A DNA stretch of 64,000 nt from NCBI GenBank assembly GCA_045132235.1, contig JBGURX010000026.1, positions 31,940 through 95,939 of the forward strand. Direction: 5' to 3'. The DNA comes from UBA1756 sp045132235. GTDB taxonomy: Bacteria; Bacteroidota; Bacteroidia; Bacteroidales; WCHB1-69. A program made the translations under genes and the position numbers. Shown here in pieces: positions 1-8,797 of this stretch (within the stretch, counting starts at the first letter, position 1; each line of letters starts with the position of its first letter). The notes under the pieces are model-generated. The model had not been told where the DNA came from and did not search any database. It worked only from the letters and a program-made list of their open reading frames with translations.

Positions 1-412
1 CGGTGGTCCACGAGCTGCCCGTGACGAGCGACACCAGTGCGCAGATCAGGCAGGCCATGAAGAGGAACAGCGACGGCGTGATGATTTTCATGCCGTAGTA
101 GATCATGGTGGGCACGATGCCGCTCATCATCCAGCTGCCCGAGATGGCGCCGATGAGGAACAGGATGAGCACGGCGGGACCGATGGTCTTGATGTTGTCG
201 CCGATGGCCTCGTTGATGGTGGTCCACTTCACCTTGTAGCCGACCATGGCGATGGCCACGGCCACGGCGGCGGCGGCGAGCAGGGCGGTCTGGCTGGCAC
301 CGTCGATGGCGTCGGAGCCAAACTGCCGGATGACGAGCACCTGCAGCGCCACGAGCACGGCAAACGGCACAAGCGCGATGGTCCAGTGTATGCGGGGAGG
401 GGTGGTGTTCAT
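1..412 (-). CDS. nhaC: Na+/H+ antiporter NhaC family, 5' part only
   Basis: The reverse strand is open from an ATG at 412-410 to the window edge, giving the first 137 residues. They form hydrophobic segments typical of an inner-membrane carrier. The cut edge falls in GSSWTT, which matches the conserved G-T/S-SWTT motif of NhaC antiporters. Family knowledge says these exchange Na+ for H+, sometimes with an organic acid such as malate. The start lies only 9 bp after the hipA stop on the same strand, so the gene may be read from the hipBA promoter. The gene continues outside the window; family membership is fairly secure, substrate is not. Confidence 0.8.
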   Translation of the reverse strand, partial: MNTTPPRIHWTIALVPFAVLVALQVLVIRQFGSDAIDGASQTALLAAAAVAVAIAMVGYKVKWTTINEAIGDNIKTIGPAVLILFLIGAISGSWMMSGIVPTMIYYGMKIITPSLFLFMACLICALVSLVTGSSWTT

Positions 413-421
413 ATTTCAGGG

Positions 422-1930
422 TTATTCGTTTTCGATTTTGGGTAAGAGGAACTGTTCTACCAGCTCCTTGATCCGTTCCTCCGTCAACTTCGAAGGTCCG
501 GTTTCGGTTATCTCGTCGTGTTCCAGAGTGCCCTTGCGGATGATGTACTTCAACGCCTTGCCGTCGATGGTGGCAAGCAGGTGGTAGTTGCCCTTGAATT
601 GCATCTCCACACGGGCATTTTCAATGCTGTGACCAGAAGCATCAACGTAGCCTGCTGCGACATCGGCTTCCCCCAGTCCCCATGCATTGAGGTTGTGAGC
701 GAGCGTGTTCTCCACAGCGGAAATCCATCGTCCCAACACACCATTCCGTTCGGCAATGGGACGAAATTCCGAAACAGCATCGGCCACTTCATGAATGATG
801 CTTTCTGCCTTGCGGATCCCGTTCTCAGCGGCCAGTTCCCGGACATCCTCAAGTGTAATGCTCGTGTATTTCCCGTGAATCATCAGGCAATGCTGCGTTT
901 CAGGGAGGAAACCGCCCGTGTTGAAAATGTAGGTCAAATCGTAAGCAGGGGAAAGCCGCCAGCGCCCCTGTTCATCCATGATGAACGAGAAGTTCTTGTA
1001 ATGGTCGTCGGTGTTGTTGGCCAAAATGTTGAATGCCATGCGGCGGAAGACTTCTTCGCAGTCGAGTTCAGAGAGCCGCATCTTGCGGCACACCCACAGC
1101 AGGCGCTCGTAGCTGTCGGCTTCGGGATAGAGGGCGCCCAAGGTCTGAAGATGCAATTTCTTTTCACCGTCACGGTCGAACCTTTGGGTCACGAAATGAC
1201 GTTCACCTTCAACATCCATCATCCAACACGGCATCATTTTTATTCCCGCTTTCGTCGCCATTTCATAGTAGGTCATTTCGAGTTCGGCCGTTGAGCGCTC
1301 CTTGATGCCGAATTTCAGGATGCAGTAATCAAATCCTGTCAGTTCGCCCACCTGTCCGCTGCGGATTTCGCCTGTCTCTCGGTTAATGGCAATGATGGCT
1401 TTGGGCTGCCGTCCGCCCGCAGAGGTGCCGACCGCCATCAATGCCTGCATCGTGAGCGACTGGTCAGGGTCGATGTGCGCATTTTCGCGTTGCGTATAGA
1501 TTTTGCCTGCCAGCTCAATCAAGGCTTTCAGATTGATGTTTTCTTTGGATAAAAAGTTGGAGGTTTCGGGAAAGAATTCCAGTGCTCCCATTGCCCGCCT
1601 TCCGATGAACGCCAGCTTGTCGAGCGGGGTAATCTCTCCCACCTTGATGCCTTGCTGTCTCCGCCATTGCTCAAAGAGCTCGTTTCCCCAAGCATCGGGC
1701 AGAGAGTCGGCCAAAAACGGAGGCAGATTTTGGTAAATCTTCGCCGAAGCGCCATATATCGGTCGCAAGTTCTGCGGCAGTTTGATGGATGCGTCAAGCG
1801 GTGAGATGTCGAGGCCTGTTTCTATCCAGTCGCGGTTGTACTCAAAATAGGGTCGTTTCCGGCGTGGGTCGATGCTCAACCGTCCAACCTCACGGCCCCA
1901 CAGCATTACTTTCAGTATTTGTGTAGTCAT
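422..1930 (-). CDS. hipA: HipA-family serine/threonine kinase toxin
   Basis: 502 residues. The HipA architecture is visible: an N-terminal beta subdomain with RAMGALEF near residue 112, a glycine-rich ATP-loop segment (GTSAGGRQPKA), then the catalytic core NNTDDHYKNFSF and the metal-binding AYDLTY. HipA kinases phosphorylate translation targets, classically glutamyl-tRNA synthetase, and cause growth arrest unless bound by HipB. The gene starts 12 bp after the hipB stop, the expected antitoxin-first order. At 502 residues it is longer than the roughly 440-residue E. coli HipA, with about 80 extra C-terminal residues of unknown role. All key catalytic residues appear present, so it is probably active. 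Confidence 0.9.
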   Translation of the reverse strand: MTTQILKVMLWGREVGRLSIDPRRKRPYFEYNRDWIETGLDISPLDASIKLPQNLRPIYGASAKIYQNLPPFLADSLPDAWGNELFEQWRRQQGIKVGEITPLDKLAFIGRRAMGALEFFPETSNFLSKENINLKALIELAGKIYTQRENAHIDPDQSLTMQALMAVGTSAGGRQPKAIIAINRETGEIRSGQVGELTGFDYCILKFGIKERSTAELEMTYYEMATKAGIKMMPCWMMDVEGERHFVTQRFDRDGEKKLHLQTLGALYPEADSYERLLWVCRKMRLSELDCEEVFRRMAFNILANNTDDHYKNFSFIMDEQGRWRLSPAYDLTYIFNTGGFLPETQHCLMIHGKYTSITLEDVRELAAENGIRKAESIIHEVADAVSEFRPIAERNGVLGRWISAVENTLAHNLNAWGLGEADVAAGYVDASGHSIENARVEMQFKGNYHLLATIDGKALKYIIRKGTLEHDEITETGPSKLTEERIKELVEQFLLPKIENE

Positions 1931-1942
1931 GGCAGATTGAAG

Positions 1943-2263
1943 TTATTTGGATTTGGAAGAAGTATGTCGAATGCGTTGGACTTTTTCCCCACTTTCTTTA
2001 ACAAGATAGGGGGATTCAGGAAGTTCCGGCATCATTTCATCAAGACTGTTGATGCAGCCGATGGCCTTCATCAGAAGCAGGAAAGTGCTGAGTGACAGAT
2101 TCGGTACCCTGCCATTCTCAAATTTGTGGATGGTATTCACCGTCAGTCCCGATTGCTCCGCCACCTCCTTCTGCGTCATATTGGAACGCATGCGGTAATC
2201 CTTAAAACGGCTGCCCAGCATTTTCACCAACTCAGGAATCGAATATTCGTAGTAGTCCGCCAT
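1943..2263 (-). CDS. hipB: HipB-like XRE-family antitoxin/repressor
   Basis: 106 residues. An HTH_3/XRE helix-turn-helix spans about residues 15-70 (KDYRMRSNMTQKEVAEQSGL, then TVNTIHKFENGR). Position directly upstream of hipA, with 12 bp between them, identifies it as the antitoxin and probable autorepressor. The C-terminal 25 residues are charged and probably flexible. A -7 box at 2349-2356 lies 85 bp upstream of the ATG. Autoregulation is inferred from the family; no operator palindrome was confirmed in the very AT-rich upstream region 2264-2348. Confidence 0.88.
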   Translation of the reverse strand: MADYYEYSIPELVKMLGSRFKDYRMRSNMTQKEVAEQSGLTVNTIHKFENGRVPNLSLSTFLLLMKAIGCINSLDEMMPELPESPYLVKESGEKVQRIRHTSSKSK

Positions 2264-2348
2264 ATTCTAATTTATTATAAATTATATGATTAGATAATTT
2301 AATAATAAAATTCAGCTATAAATTATCTTGTTATTGTATTTATCGCGG

Positions 2349-2356
2349 CAAAAATA
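2349..2356 (-). promoter_or_regulatory. Bacteroidota -7 promoter box for hipBA
   Basis: Reads TATTTTTG on the minus strand, matching TAnnTTTG. The 5' leader to hipB would be about 80 nt and is strongly AT-rich. Confidence 0.55.
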
Positions 2357-2417
2357 CAACTTTTTTTAAGAAAAAGCAATAGGGAGAAAAAACTAAAAAA
2401 ATATTTGGATTCGTGGA

Positions 2418-3005
2418 CTATCTCCGTTTGAACACCACCAACTCGGCATCTGCACCGTCCTTGCCGTATTCGCTCACGAGGATGCAGTGTTCGTCGCAAG
2501 CGATACCGTAGCAGCGACCGTTCGCACCCTGTTTTTCGACTTGATTGCCCCAATAAGTGGCATTGTCGTCGAGGAGTTTCACCTTGTTTCCGTTGATGAC
2601 ATACTCCATATTGACGAACGAGCCCTGCAGCACGAAGAGGTTGTCGATATGCGGCATATCCTTGATTCCCAACGTATTGACCTTATCAATAAGCTGCTGC
2701 TTGATGGGCGAGGTGGCGTGCGGCAGCTGGTCGGCGGGCAGTCGCCAGCGTTTCAGATTTGGGTAATACTGACGCAGGACGTCTTTGTACTCCTCGCGAC
2801 TGAGGTTTTGACCGGTGTTTTTGTTGTACTCCTCCACAAATTGCGCGCAGAATTCCACCATCTCTTCCATGGTGAAGTCGCCGGTGAAGGCACCGTCTTT
2901 GTAGCAATAGATGCAGTATTCTTCGTTCTTGCTGCCGTCGGCGTTCGTGCCGAGGATTTCCGGGGTAAGCGGCATGCCGCAGCTTTGACAAAATTTAGTT
3001 TCCAT
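2418..3005 (-). CDS. Zinc-ribbon domain protein of unknown function
   Basis: 195 residues from the ATG at 3005; the frame is open further upstream but the -7 box at 3028-3035 excludes the longer start. A four-cysteine zinc ribbon is plain at the N-terminus (C6, C9, C31, C34; CQSCGMPL and CIYC), matching the putative zinc ribbon family PF12674. A helical segment (residues 40-80) follows, then a C-terminal part of about 90 residues with short beta strands that I do not recognise. In this family the ribbon is often joined to a ligand- or DNA-binding module, but no such module is clear here. Function unknown. Confidence 0.75.
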   Translation of the reverse strand: METKFCQSCGMPLTPEILGTNADGSKNEEYCIYCYKDGAFTGDFTMEEMVEFCAQFVEEYNKNTGQNLSREEYKDVLRQYYPNLKRWRLPADQLPHATSPIKQQLIDKVNTLGIKDMPHIDNLFVLQGSFVNMEYVINGNKVKLLDDNATYWGNQVEKQGANGRCYGIACDEHCILVSEYGKDGADAELVVFKRR

Positions 3006-3027
3006 AGTATGAATTGTTTTTAGATAG

Positions 3028-3035
3028 CAAAAGTA
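3028..3035 (-). promoter_or_regulatory. -7 promoter box for the zinc-ribbon gene
   Basis: Reads TACTTTTG on the minus strand, 23 bp before the ATG at 3005. It supports the short start and a leader of under 20 nt. Confidence 0.6.
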
Positions 3036-3099
3036 CGGACTTTTTGAAGAAATCACAAAGGAGGAAATTATTATTTTGTAATCATCACCACACATTGAA

Positions 3100-3483
3100 T
3101 CATCTGCAGCATAGCGCAATGATTTTGGGAACGAAGATGATGAGACCGGTAATCAGAGCGGCCATGGCGCACACCAGGACGGCGGCGGCCCCGAGGTCTT
3201 TGATGTCACGTTTCCGGTCATCCCTTTCTGCCTTGACAAAATCGGCGGTGCGCTCTAGGGAGGAGTTGATGATCTCAGCCGAAAACACCATCCCGATGAC
3301 GATGACAACCGCTATCCATTCCATCGGCGAGATGCGGAAGATGAATCCCATGGCGATGGCGAGCACCGCCGCCGTGGCGTGAATCCACGAGTTGTGCTCC
3401 TCGCGGAACAGCACCTTCAATCCCGCAAAGGCATAAGCGAAACTCTTTATCCGTTTCTTGATGGAGAACTTTTCGTTGTTCAT
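3100..3483 (-). CDS. dgkA: Diacylglycerol kinase / undecaprenol kinase (DgkA family)
   Basis: 127 residues, the usual length for this small integral-membrane kinase. The family signature is visible as AEIINSSLERTADF, the counterpart of E-x-x-N-T-A-I-E-x-x-x-D, followed by KDLGAAAVLV. Three transmembrane segments can be drawn. It phosphorylates diacylglycerol or, in many non-proteobacteria, undecaprenol, feeding the lipid carrier pool for cell-wall and polysaccharide synthesis. It lies 36 bp downstream of the methyltransferase gene on the same strand and is probably co-transcribed with it. Substrate preference cannot be told from sequence. Confidence 0.9.
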   Translation of the reverse strand: MNNEKFSIKKRIKSFAYAFAGLKVLFREEHNSWIHATAAVLAIAMGFIFRISPMEWIAVVIVIGMVFSAEIINSSLERTADFVKAERDDRKRDIKDLGAAAVLVCAMAALITGLIIFVPKIIALCCR

Positions 3484-3519
3484 GGTTCGTCTGTTTTCGT
3501 TCGTTTTAAAGTCATAAAA

Positions 3520-3999
3520 TTAAAACCTCCTCGTTCTTCGGCAATAATCCTCGTACTCTTCGCCGAAGTCCCGGCGGAGGCGGCGCTCCTCGCTGATGAC
3601 CTGCGTCATCATGATGGCGAAGAAGAGCACCCACACAAGCGCGGCCTGCCAGGTCCACAGCCACACGATGGCGCCGGCGAGGTAGGTGAGCGTGCCGGTG
3701 AGCATGGGGTTGCGGTTGAGGCGGTAGGGACCGTCGGTCATCAGGTGCTGTGTGCGGGGCGCCACCTCGTGCCCGAAAGCGTCCATCGGGTTGCCCTTGC
3801 CGCGCCGTTTCATATAGACGATGGTCCATACGCTCAGCGACAGTCCGCCCAGCATCAGCACGCCGGTGATGGAGGCCCTCAAGGCTCCGATGTGCTCCAG
3901 TTTCGGCATCCCCGATGCTAACCACATCACGGTCGGCATCAGTGCCACAAAAAGAAGTCCGCCAAGGACATAACCGATAATTTCACGCAGTAGTTTCAT
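3520..3999 (-). CDS. Isoprenylcysteine carboxylmethyltransferase-like membrane methyltransferase
   Basis: 159 residues with four hydrophobic segments and the C-terminal signature of the ICMT/phospholipid methyltransferase fold: GPYRLNRNPMLTGTL, then EERRLRRDFGEEYEDYCRR. These proteins use S-adenosylmethionine inside the membrane. Bacterial substrates are mostly unknown because bacteria lack prenylated CAAX proteins; lipids are the likely targets. It is placed between an AAA ATPase gene (31 bp upstream) and dgkA, which fits membrane-lipid metabolism. Family call is firm, reaction is not. Confidence 0.82.
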   Translation of the reverse strand: MKLLREIIGYVLGGLLFVALMPTVMWLASGMPKLEHIGALRASITGVLMLGGLSLSVWTIVYMKRRGKGNPMDAFGHEVAPRTQHLMTDGPYRLNRNPMLTGTLTYLAGAIVWLWTWQAALVWVLFFAIMMTQVISEERRLRRDFGEEYEDYCRRTRRF

Positions 4000-4030
4000 G
4001 GTATAAAAGGTTGAAAGTTACAAGTCTCTT

Positions 4031-5395
4031 TCATATGGTTTCCAATTCAGGCAGGATTACGGAGTCCGTGCTATCTTTCTGAAGGAACATACAATAGTAA
4101 ACAGGCATATATGTCACACCTTTCTTCCGTAGCACACTCCTTTCGTTGGAGAAGACAAGGGCGCGATCAATGCCATATTCCGGCGTATCAAGGAATTTTG
4201 TCAAGGCACTGTGTTCAGTGTAGTCTTTACCCGACTTCACCTCTATCGGCAATACTTTCAAATGATTGTAATCGTCAATCAGAAAATCCACTTCGCCTTT
4301 CTGCTTGTTGTCATAATAATGGAGGTTGAATCCGTGGGCGTGCAACTCTTGTGCTACCACCGATTCATAAACCGTGCCTAGATTGATGCTTCTGAGATCT
4401 TGTAGCACAGCATTGACATTCAGACCATAAAGCAGATTTGTCAAAATTCCGACATCGTTCAGGTAAAGTTTGACCAAGCGTTTTTGCTCCGATTCTACCA
4501 GAGGGAAGTGTGGGTTGCTGATGGCCAAGACCTCCAATGCCACTCCCGAATTTGACAAGTATTCAAATTCATCTGCATAATCTGTGAAATGCTTGCCGGT
4601 CTTATTTTCTATCTTTTTATAGACCATCCGCTTTTTTTTGTTTTCCAAGTTGCTCGGTATCAAATCATAAATGCGGCGGATTTTCAGTTTGTGCTCCTCA
4701 TCGTATTGCGAAGCGTCGATACGGTAGAGTTCGTGAATGTTGTTGTGGATGCCTCGGACACGCACCATATTCCTGTCCTCCAAATAGGTATTGACTGCCT
4801 CTGGAAGCCCACCCACTAACAAGTAATACTGAAAACGCTTCAACAAAAGATTGTGGGTGGCCTCATCAAGAGATTCTTCGCTTTGATAATGGTGACGGAT
4901 ATTCTCTATCCATTCTTTGTTGATGCCTGTCGCCCAAAGAAATTCCTCAAAATCAAGAGGATACATTTGCTTGATTTCTACACTGCCGATAGGCACAGAT
5001 GGCGTTTGCGCCAAGGCTACTCCCAATTGTGAACCACTGGCAATAAAACGGTATCGCCCCTCCTGACAAAGAAATTTAAGCATCGTCAGGAGGTGCGGAT
5101 AGCTCTGTATTTCATCCAAAAAGACCAATGTGTCGGATTTGTCTCCCAGGGGCTTTGAGTAATAGTTGCTCAAGCGCATATACAAATCGGTAGTCGAATG
5201 TACGGTTGAGAACACTCGTTCTCCCTCTTTGTCCTCTTTGAGATTGATTTCCACAAAATGGTCAAACAACCGGTTGCCCACATAACGGATCAGATAGGAT
5301 TTTCCAACCTGTCTTGCCCCATTTACCAACAGAATTTTATTGTTCTCTTCTCGGAGAAACTGCTCAAGGTATTGAGTGAATTTGCGTTCCAGCAT
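4031..5395 (-). CDS. AAA_14 / DUF4143 ATP-binding protein
   Basis: 454 residues. A Walker A motif GARQVGKS lies at residues 26-33, and a Walker B-like VFLDEIQ follows near residue 90. The C-terminal DUF4143 part carries GEVDFLI and IEVKSGK, a PD-(D/E)XK-like nuclease-fold signature. These proteins are numerous and patchily distributed in Bacteroidota and archaea, and their physiological role is unclear; mobile or defense-linked roles have been suggested. A -7 box at 5422-5429 lies 27 bp upstream of the ATG, so it has its own promoter. Codon use resembles its neighbours less than it resembles the accessory AAA gene at 45504. Confidence 0.85.
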   Translation of the reverse strand: MLERKFTQYLEQFLREENNKILLVNGARQVGKSYLIRYVGNRLFDHFVEINLKEDKEGERVFSTVHSTTDLYMRLSNYYSKPLGDKSDTLVFLDEIQSYPHLLTMLKFLCQEGRYRFIASGSQLGVALAQTPSVPIGSVEIKQMYPLDFEEFLWATGINKEWIENIRHHYQSEESLDEATHNLLLKRFQYYLLVGGLPEAVNTYLEDRNMVRVRGIHNNIHELYRIDASQYDEEHKLKIRRIYDLIPSNLENKKKRMVYKKIENKTGKHFTDYADEFEYLSNSGVALEVLAISNPHFPLVESEQKRLVKLYLNDVGILTNLLYGLNVNAVLQDLRSINLGTVYESVVAQELHAHGFNLHYYDNKQKGEVDFLIDDYNHLKVLPIEVKSGKDYTEHSALTKFLDTPEYGIDRALVFSNERSVLRKKGVTYMPVYYCMFLQKDSTDSVILPELETI

Positions 5396-5421
5396 AAATT
5401 ACTATTCTTGTAAAAACGGTG

Positions 5422-5429
5422 CAAAAATA
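5422..5429 (-). promoter_or_regulatory. -7 promoter box for the AAA_14 gene
   Basis: Reads TATTTTTG on the minus strand, 27 bp before the start codon at 5395. Confidence 0.6.
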
Positions 5430-5491
5430 CAACTTTTTTCAGAGATTTCCACTTATTCCATATTTTCCACCCGTAAAAACACCACTTATTC

Positions 5492-6178
5492 CTATTGAGT
5501 GAGTCGCTTGCTAGTTCGGGGCCTTCTGGTCATGGTTTTCCTTAGCTGCCACTGGTTCTTCCCCACATGGTCGTAAATGCGAATCCTCACCCGTCCCGTG
5601 CCGGCAGGAAAGTATTGTGTAACACACTCTTTGGTGTAAAGGGTGCTTCGTTCGTTGTCCTTCAGCTCCTCAAACTCCACTTTCGCCATCCTATGCGATT
5701 TCAAATAACATTGAACTTTTATGTGGCACGGCTTCAGAACAGCGCTGGGCACTTTGCCGGGGTTCTCCAGTATGCACATGGGTTCAAGATTGACATCCAG
5801 TAAAACATCTGTGTTAGAAAATTCACAGTTCGCGATAATGATTGTTGTTTGATAGCTGATGTCATCATTGATATTGAAAGTGCCTGCTTTGTCTTGATTG
5901 AAACGGACAGCATATTGGCCAGAGCGGATGTCCTCAATCATATAGCGCCCCATGGTATCGGTTCGCGTGGTAGCAATCAATGTGGCCTTTTCGTCATCAA
6001 ATCGGGAACTGCCGTCATCGGTGAAGAGTTCAACAGACACCTCGCTCAAAGGTTGTCCCCACGGATTGGCGACAATTCCGCTGAGTGTTCCCTGGGCGGA
6101 AAGGGAGCTTGTTACCATGAGAATCAGGATTATCAGTAATGAAAGGTTTCTGATGGATGGTAGGAAAGGACTTTTCAT
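5492..6178 (-). CDS. Secreted protein with carboxypeptidase-regulatory-like domain
   Basis: 228 residues from the ATG at 6178; an in-frame start at 6208 would add 10 residues ahead of the signal peptide and is less likely. A signal peptide covers about residues 1-28, cut after a Ser-Ala-Gln-like site. Residues 30-115 form a CarboxypepD_reg/transthyretin-like beta sandwich (GTLSGIVANPWGQPLSEVSV, then a TRTDTMGRYMI turn). The C-terminal 100 residues are basic and unrecognised. No T9SS tail is seen. In this phylum such domains usually sit in periplasmic or surface proteins. Transcribed alone from the box at 6229-6236. Function unknown. Confidence 0.7.
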   Translation of the reverse strand: MKSPFLPSIRNLSLLIILILMVTSSLSAQGTLSGIVANPWGQPLSEVSVELFTDDGSSRFDDEKATLIATTRTDTMGRYMIEDIRSGQYAVRFNQDKAGTFNINDDISYQTTIIIANCEFSNTDVLLDVNLEPMCILENPGKVPSAVLKPCHIKVQCYLKSHRMAKVEFEELKDNERSTLYTKECVTQYFPAGTGRVRIRIYDHVGKNQWQLRKTMTRRPRTSKRLTQ

Positions 6179-6228
6179 GTCTGCTGAGTTAAAATTCACA
6201 TGCAACATGGGATTGATATTATTAGCTG

Positions 6229-6236
6229 CAAAAATA
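6229..6236 (-). promoter_or_regulatory. -7 promoter box for the 5492-6178 gene
   Basis: Reads TATTTTTG on the minus strand. It gives a leader of about 40 nt to the ATG at 6178 and would leave almost none for the alternative start at 6208. Confidence 0.55.
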
Positions 6237-6246
6237 CAACTATTTG

Positions 6247-6300
6247 GCAGAAATTTATCCCTTCACAGCAGAAATTTATCCCTTCACAGCAGAAATGTGA
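6247..6300. repeat. 21-bp tandem repeat in a divergent promoter region
   Basis: Two exact 21-bp units (6247-6267, 6268-6288) and a partial third beginning at 6289. The array lies between the divergent promoters at 6229-6236 (minus) and 6323-6330 (plus), where copy number could alter spacing or act as binding sites. Confidence 0.8.
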
Positions 6301-6322
6301 ACCCTCACTATCTTTTTTTTCT

Positions 6323-6330
6323 TATTTTTG
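6323..6330 (+). promoter_or_regulatory. -7 promoter box for the T9SS protein gene
   Basis: Reads TATTTTTG, 22 bp before the ATG at 6352. This favours that start over the upstream in-frame ATG at 6328, which overlaps the box. Confidence 0.6.
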
Positions 6331-6351
6331 CATGTTCAAATTCAGGGTCAC

Positions 6352-7875
6352 ATGAAACGTATCTCACTTTTTCTTTTCGCTTTGTTTTGTGTTTTTTCAA
6401 TGAAATCGGTAGCGCAAAACGAGAGCACCGTCATCCCGTTTGCGAACAGCGGTTTTGAAAACTGGTCCACGGGCAACGGCTACAATGTCACCGTGCTGTT
6501 TTTCTCGTTGCCTGTGTATGGCAGCTACACCTATCCGACAGACTGGAACTATCCGTCGTATCCCGTGAACGAGACCCTCGACTACAACGGCATGAGTGTC
6601 AATGTAAACACCAACCTCCCACTGCTGAAAGTGGAGGATGTGACCGATGCGGTGCAGGAGGGCTCCCATGCACTCAGGATGCAAAGTTTCATGCTCTCCG
6701 ACATTATCAATTCCACCGTGTATGGCCTGGCCCAAGGCAATTTGGATTCATCGCTCACAACCATGGTCTTTCCCACGGTGTTGTCCACGGGGCAGGTGGA
6801 CATTGACCAGCTGCTGCCCCTGTTGGAAGAATTTTCCGACAACCTCGACAGCCTCTCCCATCTGATGACCGTTTTCGAGGATATGGATCTCAATGTCTTG
6901 ATTAACGGTGGCATTCCGTTGAATGGTGAGAATCCGGGACGGCTGACTGGATATTACAAATATACCTCCGCAGTCGGCGGCGACAACGGAGGTATTCTGA
7001 TTCTGGGTTCCAAGTACAATCCCGCCACGCAGCGGCGCGAGGTGGTGGGCGGCGGCTATACCACGGCGCTGACGGATGTTTCCACTTATACTCCTTTTGA
7101 GTTGGAATACAGCCCCCTCTCCGAAATCGACACGACCCAACCCTACATAGAAGCTGATTCACTGATCGTGATGATATTCTCGTCGGCCAACGAGGAACCG
7201 CAACAGGGCTCGGCCCTCTACCTCGACAACCTTCAGCTGTGGACTGTCGGCACGCCTGTTATTGAGGACACCACGGCCACCGACACCACTGTTGTTGTGA
7301 TAGATACCTGCAGTGCGATTTTCGATCTGACGGTCATCAGTGTGGACACCACCCACGCCACTCTGAGTTGGAACTACGAGGGCGCTCCAGACCATTTCGA
7401 GGCTGAGTTCGGGGAACAGGGCTTTGCGTTGGGCAGCGGCACTCCCGTCATCGCGGACGACCATACGCTCACCCTGTCGGACCTTGACCCCGACACCGAT
7501 TACGATGTGTATGTGCGGTGCGTGTGCGACACCTCGCTCTGGGGCGAGTGGTCCATGGTGACTTTCCACACCGACACTCTGGTACCTCCTGTCATTGACG
7601 ACACCACGTCCACCGACACCAATGGCATCCATGTCTATGCCGTTGCCAATTTGCGGGTTTATCCCAACCCCGCGCAGGGATATTGTGTGGTGCAGTTTGA
7701 CCGCGAGCTGCCCAGCGTGGTTCGGCTTTATTCCATCAATGGAGTTCTGCTGATGGAGGCGATTCCCGACAAGGAGCGAATGGAACTGACACTGCCTGCC
7801 GAGGGTGTTTTCCTTGTTGTCTGTGAAATGAAAGAGGGAACAGCGGTGCGGAAAATCGTCAATCTGGGGCGATAA
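6352..7875 (+). CDS. Secreted multidomain protein with FN3 domain and T9SS sorting tail
   Basis: 507 residues. A signal peptide (residues 1-23) ends at VAQ. Residues about 25-300 form a domain beginning NSGFENWSTGN and containing YLDNLQLW, a beta-sandwich pattern seen in Bacteroidota carbohydrate-binding or PCMD-type proteins. A Thr/Asp-rich linker (DTTATDTT) leads to one fibronectin type III domain (about 325-410, ending YVRCVCD...W). A second linker precedes the C-terminal type A sorting domain (NLRVYPNPAQGYCVV, ending RKIVNLGR). It is therefore probably exported by Sec, then sent to the surface by T9SS. Substrate or partner unknown. Confidence 0.8.
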   Translation: MKRISLFLFALFCVFSMKSVAQNESTVIPFANSGFENWSTGNGYNVTVLFFSLPVYGSYTYPTDWNYPSYPVNETLDYNGMSVNVNTNLPLLKVEDVTDAVQEGSHALRMQSFMLSDIINSTVYGLAQGNLDSSLTTMVFPTVLSTGQVDIDQLLPLLEEFSDNLDSLSHLMTVFEDMDLNVLINGGIPLNGENPGRLTGYYKYTSAVGGDNGGILILGSKYNPATQRREVVGGGYTTALTDVSTYTPFELEYSPLSEIDTTQPYIEADSLIVMIFSSANEEPQQGSALYLDNLQLWTVGTPVIEDTTATDTTVVVIDTCSAIFDLTVISVDTTHATLSWNYEGAPDHFEAEFGEQGFALGSGTPVIADDHTLTLSDLDPDTDYDVYVRCVCDTSLWGEWSMVTFHTDTLVPPVIDDTTSTDTNGIHVYAVANLRVYPNPAQGYCVVQFDRELPSVVRLYSINGVLLMEAIPDKERMELTLPAEGVFLVVCEMKEGTAVRKIVNLGR

Positions 7876-7887
7876 TCTTGACTTTGT

Positions 7888-8751
7888 CTAAAACCTTACC
7901 GAAATAAGCACCACAGCTATCAGGGCGATGGCAAGCCCCAGATAGTTCTTCCATGTCAGTTTCTCTTTGAATAAAAGCCAGCCGATCAGGGCGGTGAGAC
8001 TGACCACCCCGATGTTGTAGATGGGAAACAGCATCACGTTGCTGAAACAGCGCATGGCATGGAAAATGCAATAGGTGGAGAAAAAGTTGGTGACGCCCAG
8101 CACCACGCCGCCGATGATGCTCTTGGTCTGCCATTTTGATTTGCCGCGAAGGAGTTCGTAGGCCACAAGGATGATGCCAAACACCATGGCAATCAGATAG
8201 ATGAAGGCAATCATGAAACTCATGTCATCAGCAGTGTTGCGCTGCTCGTTGAGTTTCATCAGAATGTCGCCCGTGCCGGTGCCGAAGAAAATCAGGAGTG
8301 GAAGCCACCAGCGGGTTCTTTTCTTGTTGGCAGATGCTGCGTTGCCGCCGCCCACCACCAGCACCAAGGCCACCAACGCCAAGATGATGCCGACGGCGAC
8401 TTGCCAGCCTAACGTTTCGTGAAAGAGAAGCACCCCCGCCATGGTGGGCAGCACCACCGAGAGTTTGCTGGATAGCGAGGTGATAGTGACGCCCGATGAC
8501 TGTGTGGAGGCCGTCATCAGCAAGTAGGTGAAGATGAACCAGAAGCCCGTCAGCAGCGACAGTCCGAACCACGACTCGCCGACCAATTCAGGAACGGTGT
8601 CAACGCGCCCGCACATCAGGAAACCGGTCACTGTGGCGAAGACGTAATTCCACATCAATGCTTGGTGATTGTCAAGGTCGAACCGCTTGAAGAAGCGCAT
8701 GGTGACAAAGACACCGGCAGAAAATAGGATGGCTAAAACGAGGTAGAGCAT
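7888..8751 (-). CDS. DMT-superfamily (EamA) transporter
   Basis: 287 residues with about ten hydrophobic segments arranged as two repeated halves, the normal EamA/DMT pattern and length. The second half opens with KSIIGGVVLGVTNFFSTYC. Such carriers export amino acids, nucleosides or other small metabolites across the inner membrane; no substrate can be assigned. It is the last gene of a probable minus-strand set, prolyl oligopeptidase - thioesterase - transporter, with 46 bp before it. Its 3' end faces the T9SS gene with 12 bp between stop codons. Confidence 0.85.
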   Translation of the reverse strand: MLYLVLAILFSAGVFVTMRFFKRFDLDNHQALMWNYVFATVTGFLMCGRVDTVPELVGESWFGLSLLTGFWFIFTYLLMTASTQSSGVTITSLSSKLSVVLPTMAGVLLFHETLGWQVAVGIILALVALVLVVGGGNAASANKKRTRWWLPLLIFFGTGTGDILMKLNEQRNTADDMSFMIAFIYLIAMVFGIILVAYELLRGKSKWQTKSIIGGVVLGVTNFFSTYCIFHAMRCFSNVMLFPIYNIGVVSLTALIGWLLFKEKLTWKNYLGLAIALIAVVLISVRF

Positions 8752-8797
8752 GGTGAGGGAATGGTTCTGTGTTGAAATGCTGAAACCAGGTTGGTTG

